Shown here: in pieces, positions 1-10,362 of the stretch
Layout: every line of letters starts with the position of its first letter
Position numbering within the stretch: the first letter of the stretch is position 1
Origin: Tannerella sp.
GTDB taxonomy: Bacteria > Bacteroidota > Bacteroidia > Bacteroidales > Tannerellaceae
NCBI GenBank assembly: GCA_031285565.1
Contig: JAITVY010000008.1
Span: 1 to 42,619 of the forward strand
DNA: 42,619 bases
Direction of reading: 5' to 3'
Notes under the pieces: model-generated
Seen by the model: the letters and a program-made list of their open reading frames with translations, nothing else
What the model was told of the DNA's origin: nothing
The model's database searches: none
Program-made: the position numbers and the translations under genes

Positions 1-192
1 GCGATATGGACAGGTAATAACCGTCTGCATGTACGAACTACAAAAGCAGGAACATTAAAGGTATATACCTTGGCAGGTGCTCTGTTGAAGCAACAGGAAG
101 TAACTGAAGGAGAAATCAGTTTCCCACTTTCACAAGGGATATATATCGTTACTTTCAATGATGGATATCAGCAGAAAGTGGTAGTGAAGTAA
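1..192 (+). CDS. C-terminal end of a surface/secreted protein (partial)
   Basis: The first 192 bases are an open frame with no start inside the window. It encodes 63 residues ending in VVVK and a TAA stop. The pattern, a beta strand containing 'LKVYTLAGALL' followed by 'LSQGIYIVTF' and a final KVVVK, matches the small C-terminal beta-sandwich tails of Bacteroidales exported proteins (DUF6383-like or Por-secretion-tail-like). Such tails sit at the end of large cell-surface or secreted proteins, and the rest of this gene lies to the left. The protein's function cannot be told from the tail. A good terminator follows directly. Confidence 0.7.
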   Translation, partial: AIWTGNNRLHVRTTKAGTLKVYTLAGALLKQQEVTEGEISFPLSQGIYIVTFNDGYQQKVVVK

Positions 193-226
193 GTTACGAC
201 ACAATTATACCATTGAAATAGTAAGG

Positions 227-257
227 CCGATCTCTGAAACATGGGATCGGTTTTTTT
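227..257 (+). terminator. Rho-independent terminator after the surface-protein gene
   Basis: An 8-bp stem (227-234 with 243-250, one G-T pair) around an 8-base loop is followed by seven T residues (251-257). It sits 35 bases after the TAA at 190-192. It also separates this gene from the convergent sulfatase-maturase gene. Confidence 0.85.
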
Positions 258-273
258 ATGCCCACAAAGGACG

Positions 274-1515
274 CTATTTCAATTTCTGTACAAGTTCAGA
301 GTGCATGATATTTGCAGGTGGACGCTGATTACGTAATTCCTCAGCCATAAATTCCATATAAGGCATTACAAATGCAAAATAACGTTGCAATCCCGGGCAT
401 AAATAGTTTAACCCCGCCTCGCCATCTTTCGTGACTGCAATCCGGTTTTTGGGACATTCTCCATTGCAAAGCCTTAAGTATGTACAATTACGACACTGTG
501 CAGGAAGCAAATCCTGCTTATTATTTCCAAACCGGATCTGCACATCCGACAATGTCATTTCAATCATAGACTGATTATAAAGGTTTCCGCGAAGATATTC
601 GGGATAAACAAAATGATCACACGCATACACATCGCCGTTATGCTCCATTGCCAACGCATGTCCGCACGTTTTGGCATACAGGCAAACCCCCGGTTGCTCA
701 CCAACCAGACAGGCTAGTGTTGAATCAAACAATTGCACATAATACCGGCCGACATCCCGCTTAACCCATTCCTTAAAAACGCTGATATAAAACTGTCCAT
801 AGGCTACCGGATCGACCGACCAGGAAGCTAATTCGCTATCTTCCGGCTGGTCTGTTGCTGTTAATAACTCTAAACCATCACTACGCGTACCCAACCGCTC
901 AACGATAGGCGAGAACTGCATATACTGACTACCGATTTCCCTGAAAAAACGATAAACTTCAACCGGATATCTCACATTATAATCGTGCAATACCGATAAG
1001 GTATTGAAATCGACCTCATGTTTCTGAAGCAATTCCACACCGCGCATTACGCGTGCGAACGTTCCTCTCCCTCCGCAATCTTTACGATAATAATCGTGCA
1101 TCTTTTCAGGTCCGTCAATTGATATGCCTACCAGAAACTTATTTTCTTTAAAAAAACGGCACCATTCATCATTCAACAATAACCCGTTTGTCTGAATACT
1201 GTTTGAGATTTCACGCCCACGACCATATTGCTGCTGAAATTTAATCGCTTTCCGGTAAAAATCAATCCCACGTAATAATGACTCTCCACCGTGCCAAGTA
1301 AACTGAATGAAAGGAGTTGTCTGCGACTGAATATAAGACTCAACAAACCGTTCCAGCAATTCCTCTGACATTTTAAATGACTTTCTTTGTTGATACAGTG
1401 CGGTTTTCTCAATATAATAACAATATTCGCAGTCCATATTACACAGTGGTCCTACAGGCTTTGACATTACATAGAGTGGAAATGATAACGGATTTATATA
1501 TAAAGTTGACGACAT
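274..1515 (-). CDS. Anaerobic sulfatase-maturating enzyme (radical SAM/SPASM)
   Basis: 413 residues. Radical SAM enzymes of this type (anSME) convert the active-site Cys or Ser of sulfatases to formylglycine in the cytoplasm. The radical-SAM cluster motif CxxxCxxC is Cys25, Cys29, Cys32, followed by YY. The middle holds the expected 'WHGGE' and 'SIQTNG' blocks. The C-terminal SPASM region has the family signature around 'NGDVYACDHFVYP' and the Cys-rich segment 'CRNCTYLRLCNGECPKN', which bind two auxiliary 4Fe-4S clusters. The length is typical. The ATG at 1515 is preferred over the internal Met17 because homologues carry about 15-20 residues before the cluster motif. No sulfatase gene lies in the window, so it probably serves sulfatases encoded elsewhere. 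It stands alone, between two genes on the opposite strand. Confidence 0.93.
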   Translation of the reverse strand: MSSTLYINPLSFPLYVMSKPVGPLCNMDCEYCYYIEKTALYQQRKSFKMSEELLERFVESYIQSQTTPFIQFTWHGGESLLRGIDFYRKAIKFQQQYGRGREISNSIQTNGLLLNDEWCRFFKENKFLVGISIDGPEKMHDYYRKDCGGRGTFARVMRGVELLQKHEVDFNTLSVLHDYNVRYPVEVYRFFREIGSQYMQFSPIVERLGTRSDGLELLTATDQPEDSELASWSVDPVAYGQFYISVFKEWVKRDVGRYYVQLFDSTLACLVGEQPGVCLYAKTCGHALAMEHNGDVYACDHFVYPEYLRGNLYNQSMIEMTLSDVQIRFGNNKQDLLPAQCRNCTYLRLCNGECPKNRIAVTKDGEAGLNYLCPGLQRYFAFVMPYMEFMAEELRNQRPPANIMHSELVQKLK

Positions 1516-1553
1516 GACTTATTCACGGATAAAAATTTAATTAGTTTCTAAAA

Positions 1554-1561
1554 CAAATATA
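1554..1561 (-). promoter_or_regulatory. -7 element of the sulfatase-maturase promoter
   Basis: On the minus strand this reads TATATTTG, a full match to the Bacteroidetes -7 consensus TAnnTTTG, 38 bases before the ATG at 1515. I did not find a TTTG at the usual 19-20 base spacing upstream, so the -33 part is weak. Confidence 0.55.
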
Positions 1562-1690
1562 GAACTTCTTTTCAATCATACCTATCATTTCCTTTCAAAA
1601 ATTCAGTCTGCATCTTACTTGGTAACTATTCGGAATTTTACAATAAAGAGTTTTATAGTGGCAGAAACATATTTTTCCTTTATATTTTGC

Positions 1691-1698
1691 TATTTTTG
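1691..1698 (+). promoter_or_regulatory. -7 element of the alpha/beta hydrolase promoter
   Basis: TATTTTTG matches TAnnTTTG. It lies inside the long open frame that begins with a TTG at 1619, so translation cannot start there. The transcript should begin near 1704 and the first usable ATGs are at 1712 and 1721. Confidence 0.6.
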
Positions 1699-1720
1699 CT
1701 TCGCCTATAAAATGAAAGTA

Positions 1721-2626
1721 ATGGAACAATACACCTCAAATACATATAAATCGAAAGATGGACGTCATCTACTTCATAATTTGTATCGTAAATATCTGAT
1801 GGCAATAAATGTACCGGTGAGAGAATGCATGGTTGAAACTCGTTTTGGAGACACCCATATCGTACGGTACGGCAATCCACAGGGGAAACCGCTTCTTGCT
1901 TTCTATGGTGAGTTGGCCTTCAACCCATTGGCAATCCGCCCATTTACAAAAATACTCGATTTAGACAAAATTCAGCTTATCGTACCTGATCCGGTAGGAC
2001 AAATCGGTTTTAGCGCTGAGAAACCACTCTCATTTTCTAAAAACGAATATAGTGAATGGGCCATCCAGGTTATGAATGGATTGGATTTACAAACTGTCTC
2101 CGTATTGGGTTACTCATTTGGGGGTAACATTGCATTACAACTTTGTACAAACGCAGCCTTACGAATCGAACGGCTATTACTGATGATGCCCGGGGGAATT
2201 GCAAGTGCTTCCTCGTCCAAATCAGCAAAACTAACTAAACCGGCGCTGTCGAAAAATGAAAAGGATATAACGGATGAAGTAGTAAAAAAAGCTTTACAAC
2301 CGATTTTATTATTTCCGCAAGAGGATATAATCGAGGCTGCAAGAATGATTTTTCTTCATGCAATAGTTGAAAAAACAAGCTTAAGTGATATCAAAAAGAA
2401 AGATTTAAAAAAATTCAAATCCCCGGTTTATCTGATTACTGAAAAATCAGATTATCTTTTTCCCGGAGAAAGTGTTCAAAAACAGGCGCAGAAAATTATC
2501 CCCCGTCTGGAAGGATCACGGTTACTGAAATTAGGTTGCCATTGCGGACTCTTCGCAGAAAATGAGAATGAAGATCTGAAAGACGCTTGTAATGCCATCA
2601 ATGATTTTTTATTACGCTCGTTTTAG
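1721..2626 (+). CDS. Alpha/beta-hydrolase fold protein
   Basis: About 301 residues from the ATG at 1721; an ATG at 1712 would add three. The open frame extends upstream to 1619, but that part contains the promoter, so the short form is chosen. The nucleophile elbow GYSFGG places the catalytic Ser at about residue 132. A late Asp (about 244, in 'EKSDYLF') and His (about 274, in 'GCHCGLF') complete a plausible Ser-Asp-His triad. An early segment, 'PDPVGQIGFS', corresponds to the strand/loop before helix A of this fold. There is no signal peptide, so it is predicted cytoplasmic. Substrate unknown; esterase, lipase-like or haloperoxidase-like activities all use this fold. It is monocistronic. Confidence 0.8.
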   Translation: MEQYTSNTYKSKDGRHLLHNLYRKYLMAINVPVRECMVETRFGDTHIVRYGNPQGKPLLAFYGELAFNPLAIRPFTKILDLDKIQLIVPDPVGQIGFSAEKPLSFSKNEYSEWAIQVMNGLDLQTVSVLGYSFGGNIALQLCTNAALRIERLLLMMPGGIASASSSKSAKLTKPALSKNEKDITDEVVKKALQPILLFPQEDIIEAARMIFLHAIVEKTSLSDIKKKDLKKFKSPVYLITEKSDYLFPGESVQKQAQKIIPRLEGSRLLKLGCHCGLFAENENEDLKDACNAINDFLLRSF

Positions 2627-2678
2627 AATACTAAATAGCAATATTATATTTATATAATAAAACAACCACCTCGAAATT

Positions 2679-2788
2679 TTAGTTAACCTCGTTGAGCAAC
2701 TTAGTTAACTTAGTTGGGTGTTTTAGTTGACTAAACCGACCACTTTAGTTAACTTAGTTTGATAACTTAGTTAACCTAAATTTTTTAG
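2679..2788. repeat. Five 22-bp iterated units upstream of the ATP synthase operon
   Basis: The word TTAGTT[A/G]AC starts at 2679, 2701, 2723, 2745 and 2767, an exact 22-bp period (about two helical turns). Units 2 and 4 continue as TTAGTTAACTTAGTT; units 1 and 5 share TTAGTTAACCT; unit 3 is the most divergent. AGTTAACT is itself palindromic. The array lies between the hydrolase stop and the atpD promoter. It could be a protein-binding array, a replication-type iteron cluster or a simple repeat; nothing here decides between them. Confidence 0.85.
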
Positions 2789-2854
2789 CAAGCCCATAAG
2801 CTAAATAGATCTCATATACAGTAAGTTACCCCGAGGTCTATTTGTAAAATACTT

Positions 2855-2879
2855 ATATTGCAAATTATTTTAGCAATAT
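2855..2879. promoter_or_regulatory. Operator-like palindrome matching the XRE regulator's own sites
   Basis: A perfect 7-bp inverted repeat ATATTGC / GCAATAT (2855-2861, 2873-2879) surrounds an 11-base spacer. The two palindromes in front of the XRE gene (39575-39603, 39618-39640) have the same half-site core (TTGC / GCAA), the same 11-base spacer and the same TTTAGCAA right side. The first of them also shares the flank TATAATCAAA. This copy lies about 130 bases before the atpD -7 element. Confidence 0.55.
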
Positions 2880-2927
2880 AATCAAAATAATATAACTTTA
2901 TCCTCACATTCCTGTTTAGATAATAGT

Positions 2928-2947
2928 GTAGAAAGGAGATTTCCTAC
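2928..2947 (+). other. Small hairpin in the atp upstream region
   Basis: GTAGAAA (2928-2934) pairs with TTT-C-CTAC (2940-2947), with one bulged C. There is no T-run after it, so it is not an obvious terminator. It may be chance. Confidence 0.25.
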
Positions 2948-3012
2948 AGATTATATCCCAAAATGAACCAATTAAGTCCCAATTTGTAATAATAAGTACA
3001 AATTATATTCGT

Positions 3013-3020
3013 TATGTTTG
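3013..3020 (+). promoter_or_regulatory. -7 element of the ATP synthase operon promoter
   Basis: TATGTTTG matches TAnnTTTG and lies 33 bases before the atpD ATG. A TTTG at 2983-2986 is 26 bases upstream, longer than the usual 19-20, so the -33 contact is uncertain. A start near 3027 would give a leader of about 27 bases. Confidence 0.55.
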
Positions 3021-3041
3021 TAGCGATGTTTTAATAGGTAA

Positions 3042-4589
<1,548 letters not shown>

Positions 4590-4593
4590 AAAA

Positions 4594-4848
4594 ATGTCAG
4601 GTAACCGTATACATATCCGGATCATTTCCCCGTCAGGCATTCTATATGAAGGCGATATACATCATGTCTCTTTTCCCGGTCAAGCAGGAGCTTTTGCCGT
4701 CTATCCACATCATGCACCGATTATTTCGGCATTGACGAAAGGAACTATTATATACTCTGAAACAGAAAATGATAAAAAATCCGTTGATATTCAAAGCGGA
4801 TTTGTAGAAGTAAGTAATAATCAAATAACAGTTTGTGTTGAAGAATAA
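4594..4848 (+). CDS. atpC: ATP synthase F1 subunit epsilon, short form
   Basis: 84 residues from the ATG at 4594, four bases after the atpD stop. A longer open frame starting at 4549 would overlap atpD and is rejected. The sequence covers only the N-terminal ten-stranded beta-sandwich ('IISPSGILYEGDIHHVSFPGQAGAF..HHAPIISAL') that binds gamma and the c ring. The C-terminal two-helix domain of E. coli epsilon, which can insert into F1 and inhibit ATP hydrolysis, is absent. Short AtpC proteins are normal for Bacteroidetes, so this is not a truncation by mutation. Confidence 0.93.
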   Translation: MSGNRIHIRIISPSGILYEGDIHHVSFPGQAGAFAVYPHHAPIISALTKGTIIYSETENDKKSVDIQSGFVEVSNNQITVCVEE

Positions 4849-4874
4849 GTATAGTCTATAGAAAACGATATATA

Positions 4875-5315
4875 ATGACAAAAGTTTATTCACATACAAC
4901 AGTCAGGCGTTTGGTGATTCTAAGTATCATCATCTTTGGTATCCTTGAGATATCCGTGCTTTATTGGGGATTTCCCGAATATTACACAAACTATGTCCTT
5001 TTTATTCCGGTTTATTACCTCATACTGGGTATTAGTTTACTATTGGCAATATCGCGTATCCGTTCGAAACAGTTGCATATAGGAAGGGCGCTGGCGCGGT
5101 TAATGCTATTAAATGCGGTTCAACTGTTTTTATCATTCGGAGTTTTGTTTTACTATATCCGTTTTATTGATGAACAAAGACGCTCTTTCTTATTACTTTT
5201 TGGGCTATCCTATATTCTGTTTCTCGGATTGAAACTGTTTGTCTTTTATAATATTGACAGTGACTATAAAGAGAAAAAAGAACTTGAAAAACAAAAAAGA
5301 AAGAATGAATTATAA
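4875..5315 (+). CDS. Small four-helix membrane protein inside the atp operon
   Basis: 146 residues, not recognised by sequence. Four hydrophobic segments are visible at about residues 12-32, 40-60, 75-95 and 103-123, followed by a Lys/Glu-rich tail (KEKKELEKQKRKN). The position between atpC and atpB, where other bacteria often place atpI or a similar assembly factor, suggests help in inserting or assembling the Fo sector, but this is inference from position only. Its last codons overlap the start of atpB by 11 bases, so the two are probably translationally coupled. Confidence 0.75.
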   Translation: MTKVYSHTTVRRLVILSIIIFGILEISVLYWGFPEYYTNYVLFIPVYYLILGISLLLAISRIRSKQLHIGRALARLMLLNAVQLFLSFGVLFYYIRFIDEQRRSFLLLFGLSYILFLGLKLFVFYNIDSDYKEKKELEKQKRKNEL

Positions 5316-6426
5316 GAAAAAATACAATCCGCTATTCCGGGTATGGTTCGTGTGCATAGTATGCCTGCTATCTCCATATATTCTTTCTGCTGAAACGGGA
5401 AAGGATAAACCAGATACGAAAGGTATGATCTTCGAACATTTACAGGATAGTTACTGGTGGCATATCACAACGGTTAACGAACATTCTATTTCGATCTACC
5501 TGCCTGTGATTGTAAGATCCGGAGAAGGGGGGTGGCATTTGTTCTCATCATCGCATATAGCCCATGGCGAAACATACAAAGGGTTTTATATCAGCGAGGA
5601 AGGTAATTATAAAGGCAAAATAGTTCAACAAAGCAATACCGGTAAAGAAATACGTCCGTTCGATATTTCCCTTACAAAAAATGCCCTGGCATTAATTCTG
5701 AACTCCCTGATAATGCTCGTCATTTTTCTTTCGGTTGCCAGGTGGTATAAACGGCACCCCAAGCATGCTGTACCGGGAGGTTTCGTAGGTACTATGGAAA
5801 TGTTGGTTATGAGTATTGAAGACGACGTCCTTCGGAAAAGTATCGGAAAAGATTATGCACGTTACTCGCCTTATCTATTAACTGCATTCTTTTTTATCCT
5901 GATTAACAATATAATGGGATTGGTTCCGATATTTCCCGGAGGAGCCAATACAACCGGAAATATAGCCATAACAATCACGTTGGCTTTATGTACGATGCTG
6001 GCTGTAAACTTATTCGGTAACAAAGAATATTGGAAAGAAGTACTTTGGCCCGATGTGCCTTTGTGGATGAAGGTGCCGATACCATTAATGCCTATCATCG
6101 AATTATTTGGCGTAATATCCAAGCCTTTTGCGTTGATGATTCGTCTTTTTGCCAATATTATGGCAGGACATACCATTACGCTGGCTTTGGCTAGTGTGAT
6201 ATTTGTAACTGCCCAAATGAGTGTAGCCGTGAATGCAGGTATGACAATATTTTCAGTTATACTGTCGGTTTTCATGAACTGCCTGGAATTATTGGTAGCG
6301 TATATACAGGCATATGTATTCACAATGCTTTCAGCTGTATTTATTGGTCTTTCAAGGCCGGAGCACCATAAAATCCCGAAAAGGAAAAGGGTAAAAAGCA
6401 ATGGAAAATTGACAGTGGAAAACTGA
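5305..6426 (+). CDS. atpB: ATP synthase Fo subunit a
   Basis: 373 residues from the ATG at 5305; the frame is open further upstream, but that part lies inside the preceding gene. Subunit a forms the two proton half-channels next to the c ring. An N-terminal hydrophobic segment (about 12-28) ending in 'SAETG' looks like a cleavable signal or first helix. It is followed by a roughly 90-residue extension seen in Bacteroidetes and then the conserved membrane core. The essential Arg lies in 'MIRLFANIMAGH' at about residue 280. The last residues (KSNGKLTVEN) are encoded by a dispersed intergenic-type repeat that runs into the gene end and replaces the usual C-terminus. Confidence 0.95.
   Translation: MNYKKKYNPLFRVWFVCIVCLLSPYILSAETGKDKPDTKGMIFEHLQDSYWWHITTVNEHSISIYLPVIVRSGEGGWHLFSSSHIAHGETYKGFYISEEGNYKGKIVQQSNTGKEIRPFDISLTKNALALILNSLIMLVIFLSVARWYKRHPKHAVPGGFVGTMEMLVMSIEDDVLRKSIGKDYARYSPYLLTAFFFILINNIMGLVPIFPGGANTTGNIAITITLALCTMLAVNLFGNKEYWKEVLWPDVPLWMKVPIPLMPIIELFGVISKPFALMIRLFANIMAGHTITLALASVIFVTAQMSVAVNAGMTIFSVILSVFMNCLELLVAYIQAYVFTMLSAVFIGLSRPEHHKIPKRKRVKSNGKLTVEN
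6405..6422. repeat. Dispersed AAAATTGA-type repeat overlapping the atpB 3' end
   Basis: AAAATTGACAGTGGAAAA differs at one base from the minus-strand sequence at 17640-17657. It belongs to the same theme as the AATTGACA/ATGGACA stretch at 10326-10362. The atpB stop codon (6424-6426) follows it directly. Confidence 0.5.
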
Positions 6427-6472
6427 AAATGAAACACCAATCATCATTTTGAATATTTTTAGTAATAAATAG

Positions 6473-6736
<264 letters not shown>

Positions 6737-6747
6737 TCAAATAAGAA

Positions 6748-7254
6748 ATGTCACTGTTAACTCCTGACTTTGGGCTTTTATTTTGGATGGTATTGTCTTT
6801 TTCCATCGTATTCGGGATATTGGCTAAATTCGGCTTTCCCATCATCACAAAAATGGTGGACGAACGGCGTGATTATATCCAAAAATCATTAGATGCCGCC
6901 GATGAAGCCAATAAAAAACTCGAAAATATAAAACTGGAATCGGAGGCTATCCTTAATGAGGCACGTGTTAATCAAAGTATATTGATAAAAAAGGCAATGA
7001 AAGATGGAGATGAAATTATTCAACAGGCGAAAGAAAAAGCGTCTATAGAAGCAGGCAAACAACTGGCAGAGGCTACACAGCAAATTGAAGCGCAGAAGCA
7101 AAAAGCGCTTCACGAAATCCGCTCGCAGGTAGCGATGCTTTCAGTTGATATTGCTGAAAAAATTCTTCGCAATGAATTAGATCATCCGGAAACTCAACAA
7201 GCGCTGATTTCAAAATTACTGGATGAAGCGGAAACTGTGAATAAGAATAATTGA
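6748..7254 (+). CDS. atpF: ATP synthase Fo subunit b
   Basis: 168 residues. One N-terminal membrane helix (about 8-28) is followed by a long charged helix (from 'KMVDERRDYIQKSLDAADEA' onward) that forms the peripheral stalk dimer and binds delta. The pattern 'DERRxxIxxSLDxAExA' is typical of subunit b. It lies 11 bases after atpE and 3 bases before atpH. Confidence 0.95.
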   Translation: MSLLTPDFGLLFWMVLSFSIVFGILAKFGFPIITKMVDERRDYIQKSLDAADEANKKLENIKLESEAILNEARVNQSILIKKAMKDGDEIIQQAKEKASIEAGKQLAEATQQIEAQKQKALHEIRSQVAMLSVDIAEKILRNELDHPETQQALISKLLDEAETVNKNN

Positions 7255-7257
7255 TAT

Positions 7258-7812
7258 ATGAACGAAGGACTGATTTCGCGACGCTACGCAAAAGCACTCT
7301 ATGAATATGCAGTGACGTTGAAAGAAGAAGAAGCGCTTTACAAACGTTTGCAGGTACTTAGCACACAGTTGCAGACGATACCCCAGTTAAAAGAGGTATT
7401 ATATAACCCGATGATCTCATCGAACGAAAAAGCGACTTTACTTAACGAAGCAACAGGCAAATCACCTGAGCAAAGCTATGTAAGTTTTGTCCGTCTGGTT
7501 TTAGAAAATCGCAGGGAAAAATCTATTCTTCATATAGCGCTTAGTTATCAATCCTTATACCGGAAAAAGAAAAATATACGTGTTGTAAGCCTGATTTCTA
7601 CAGAAGAATTGCAACCCGGGGTTATATCCCGTATACGTAAAGATGTCACAGACGAGACACTTGGAACGGTTGAATTTACAAATCGTATTGATCCGTCCCT
7701 TGAAGGAGGATTTATTTTTCAGTTAAATGATTTACGTCTCGATGCTTCTGTAAAAAATCAGCTCGAACGCGTACGCAGGCAGTTTCTGCAAAAGAATAAA
7801 ACAATTGTATAA
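7258..7812 (+). CDS. atpH: ATP synthase F1 subunit delta
   Basis: 184 residues, matching the OSCP/delta family: an N-terminal six-helix part beginning '[12 protein letters not shown]' and a C-terminal part with '[39 protein letters not shown]', the conserved region that contacts the b stalk. It links the peripheral stalk to the alpha subunits. The ATG lies 3 bases after the atpF stop. Confidence 0.95.
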   Translation: MNEGLISRRYAKALYEYAVTLKEEEALYKRLQVLSTQLQTIPQLKEVLYNPMISSNEKATLLNEATGKSPEQSYVSFVRLVLENRREKSILHIALSYQSLYRKKKNIRVVSLISTEELQPGVISRIRKDVTDETLGTVEFTNRIDPSLEGGFIFQLNDLRLDASVKNQLERVRRQFLQKNKTIV

Positions 7813-7823
7813 ACGGAAAGAGA

Positions 7824-9416
7824 ATGGCCGGACAGATAAAAATAAGTGAAGTATCGGAAGTGTTGAAGATGCAACTCGAAAAAATCGATACGAAGTTAGT
7901 TTTCGATGAGGTTGGAACAGTTTTGCAGGTAAGTGACGGGGTAGCCCGTATTTACGGACTCCGTAATGCCGAAGCCAACGAATTGCTGGAATTCGAGAAC
8001 GGAATGATGGGGGTTGTCATGAATCTTGAAGAAGATAATGTAGGAGCTATCCTTTTAGGACCCACTGATAAAATCAGAGAAGGCTTTTCCGTAAAAAGAA
8101 CAAAAGAAATTGCATCGATTGATGCCGGGGAAGGAATGCTCGGACGGGTTATTGATCCGTTGGGAGAGCCACTTGATGGTAAAGGTGCAATTCAGGGCGA
8201 ACGCTTCCGGATGCCGTTAGAACGAAAAGCGCCGGGTGTCATTTTTCGTCAGCCGGTCAATGAACCGCTTCAAACGGGACTAAAAGCCATTGATGCAATG
8301 ATTCCGATTGGCCGTGGACAACGCGAATTGATTATTGGCGACCGCCAAACCGGTAAAACAGCCATTGCTATTGATACGATTTTGAACCAGCGCTCCGGGT
8401 ATGAAAATGGGGATCCGGTATATTGTATTTATGTAGCTATCGGGCAAAAAGGTTCAACAGTAGCTGCTCTCGTAAACCTGTTAAAGGAAAAAGGAGCAAT
8501 GGACTACACAATTGTTGTCGCAGCTACCGCAGCAGATCCGGCAGCCCTGCAATACCTTGCCCCATTTGCAGGGGCAGCGGTTGGTGAATACTTCCGTGAT
8601 ACAGGCCGCCATGCTCTGGTAATATATGATGATCTATCCAAACAAGCCGTATCATATCGTGAAGTTTCTTTAATTCTTCGCCGCCCATCAGGCCGTGAAG
8701 CTTATCCGGGCGATATATTCTACCTGCATTCCCGCCTGTTGGAACGGGCAGCTAAAATAATTAACCAGCAGGAAGTGGCAGAGAATATGAACGACCTGCC
8801 GAAAAGCCTACAGGGGAAAGTAAAAGGAGGCGGTTCGTTAACTGCACTTCCGATTATTGAAACGCAGGCCAGTGACGTTTCGGCATATATCCCCACAAAC
8901 GTAATCTCGATTACAGACGGGCAGATCTTTCTGGAGAATGACTTGTTTAATCAAGGTATTCGTCCGGCTATCAATGTCGGTATTTCCGTTTCACGTGTAG
9001 GAGGGAGCGCACAGCTAAAATCGATGAAGAAGGTAGCCGGAACCTTGAAAATCGAACAAGCCCAATACCGCGAACTGGAGTCATTTACAAAGTTCGGGGG
9101 AGACCTCGATCCGGTAACAGCTTTCACTATCGATAAAGGTCAGAAAAATACACAGTTACTTGTCCAGACACAATATGCACCCATGCCTGTTGAAGAACAG
9201 ATTGCAATCCTTTATTGCGGAACGCATGGCCTTTTAAAAAATGTGCCCCTTAACAAAGTCCGCGAATTCGAACTGGCTTTCTTAAAACTATTAAGGGCGC
9301 AGCATGAGGATGATGTGCTGGAACCACTTCGAAAAGGGCTGTTAGATAAAGGCATTACAGATCGGATAGAACAAGCTGCAGGGCTGATTGCTCAAGGTGA
9401 GTTTGCAGGGAAATAA
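7824..9416 (+). CDS. atpA: ATP synthase F1 subunit alpha
   Basis: 530 residues. This subunit binds nucleotide but is not catalytic, and alternates with beta in the F1 hexamer. The P-loop GDRQTGKT has its Lys at about residue 178. The family signature '[17 protein letters not shown]' is complete, including the Arg finger that reaches into the beta active site. The N-terminal crown domain ('[14 protein letters not shown]') and a helical C-terminal domain are both full length. It lies 11 bases after atpH. Confidence 0.98.
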   Translation: MAGQIKISEVSEVLKMQLEKIDTKLVFDEVGTVLQVSDGVARIYGLRNAEANELLEFENGMMGVVMNLEEDNVGAILLGPTDKIREGFSVKRTKEIASIDAGEGMLGRVIDPLGEPLDGKGAIQGERFRMPLERKAPGVIFRQPVNEPLQTGLKAIDAMIPIGRGQRELIIGDRQTGKTAIAIDTILNQRSGYENGDPVYCIYVAIGQKGSTVAALVNLLKEKGAMDYTIVVAATAADPAALQYLAPFAGAAVGEYFRDTGRHALVIYDDLSKQAVSYREVSLILRRPSGREAYPGDIFYLHSRLLERAAKIINQQEVAENMNDLPKSLQGKVKGGGSLTALPIIETQASDVSAYIPTNVISITDGQIFLENDLFNQGIRPAINVGISVSRVGGSAQLKSMKKVAGTLKIEQAQYRELESFTKFGGDLDPVTAFTIDKGQKNTQLLVQTQYAPMPVEEQIAILYCGTHGLLKNVPLNKVREFELAFLKLLRAQHEDDVLEPLRKGLLDKGITDRIEQAAGLIAQGEFAGK

Positions 9417-9428
9417 AAATAAAAAAGG

Positions 9429-10277
9429 ATGGCTTCACTTAAAAGTATAAAAGAACGGATTCTTTCTATCAGGAGTACACGGAAAATTACTTCGGCAATG
9501 AAGATGGTTGCTTCGGCAAAACTACATAAGGCAGAAAACCGGATCAGCAATATGATGCTATATTCCGATTCACTGTATCATGTAATGGAATGTTTATTGT
9601 CGGGTGATTATTCAGGCTCATTAAGTGAAAACCGTCCGCCCAAACGGATTGCAATTATAGCTTTTTCTTCGGATACTGCATTATGTGGAGCTTTTAATGC
9701 AACTGTTTTCCGCGAACTGGAAAAGTCGCTCGAAACATATAAAAATGAGGAAATACAACTCTATACAATTGGGAAAAAAGTATACGATGCTACCCAGAAA
9801 GCAGGAATAACGGTTACGCAAAACTTCGAAAAACTTGCTGAAAAACCCGATTATAAGACTATTGCCGATTTAGGAGAATCGTTGATCCGGCAATTTGAAA
9901 CCTATAAAATTGACCGGGTAGAACTAATTTACCATCATTTTAAAAGCGCCGGTTCGCAGGCGATGGTACATGAAAACCTGCTTCCTCTATCTCTTCCGGT
10001 AACAAAAGAAACCGAATTCAATACGGATTATATTCTGGAACCATCGAGGGACGAACTGCTGGAAGTATTAATACCTAAAAGCATCAAACTAAAACTCTAC
10101 ACTGCATTACTTGACTCGAATGCCTCGGAACATGCTGCCCGTATGATCTCCATGCAAGTTGCAACGGACAATGCCGACCAGCTGATTACCGACTTAACAC
10201 TTGCCTATAATAAATCCCGTCAACATGCCATAACCAGTGAGTTATTAGACATTGTCAGCGGTTCTCTTAATCAATAA
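9429..10277 (+). CDS. atpG: ATP synthase F1 subunit gamma
   Basis: 282 residues forming the central rotor shaft. The N-terminal helix 'MASLKSIKERILSIRSTRKITSAMKMVASAKL' and the C-terminal helix 'ALLDSNASEHAARMISMQVATDNADQLITDLTLAYNKSRQHAITSELLDIVSG' are the two coiled-coil strands that enter the alpha/beta head and are the best conserved parts of the family. It is the last gene of the operon. No strong terminator hairpin with a T-run is seen before the convergent small gene. Confidence 0.97.
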   Translation: MASLKSIKERILSIRSTRKITSAMKMVASAKLHKAENRISNMMLYSDSLYHVMECLLSGDYSGSLSENRPPKRIAIIAFSSDTALCGAFNATVFRELEKSLETYKNEEIQLYTIGKKVYDATQKAGITVTQNFEKLAEKPDYKTIADLGESLIRQFETYKIDRVELIYHHFKSAGSQAMVHENLLPLSLPVTKETEFNTDYILEPSRDELLEVLIPKSIKLKLYTALLDSNASEHAARMISMQVATDNADQLITDLTLAYNKSRQHAITSELLDIVSGSLNQ

Positions 10278-10325
10278 TTATGTAAAGGCATTACTCTTCT
10301 TTCCCCCTTTCACATCTTGCTTTCA

Positions 10326-10362
10326 TTGTGAATTGTCAATTCTCTATTGTCCATTGAATTTC
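10326..10362. repeat. Dispersed AATTGACA/ATGGACA-type repeat after atpG
   Basis: The plus strand reads a run of 'TTGTCAATT', 'ATTGTCCATTG' units. GTGAATT near 10328 is roughly complementary to AATTTCAC at 10357-10364, giving a weak hairpin. The same kind of sequence occurs at the atpB end and at 17640-17657. Confidence 0.4.
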
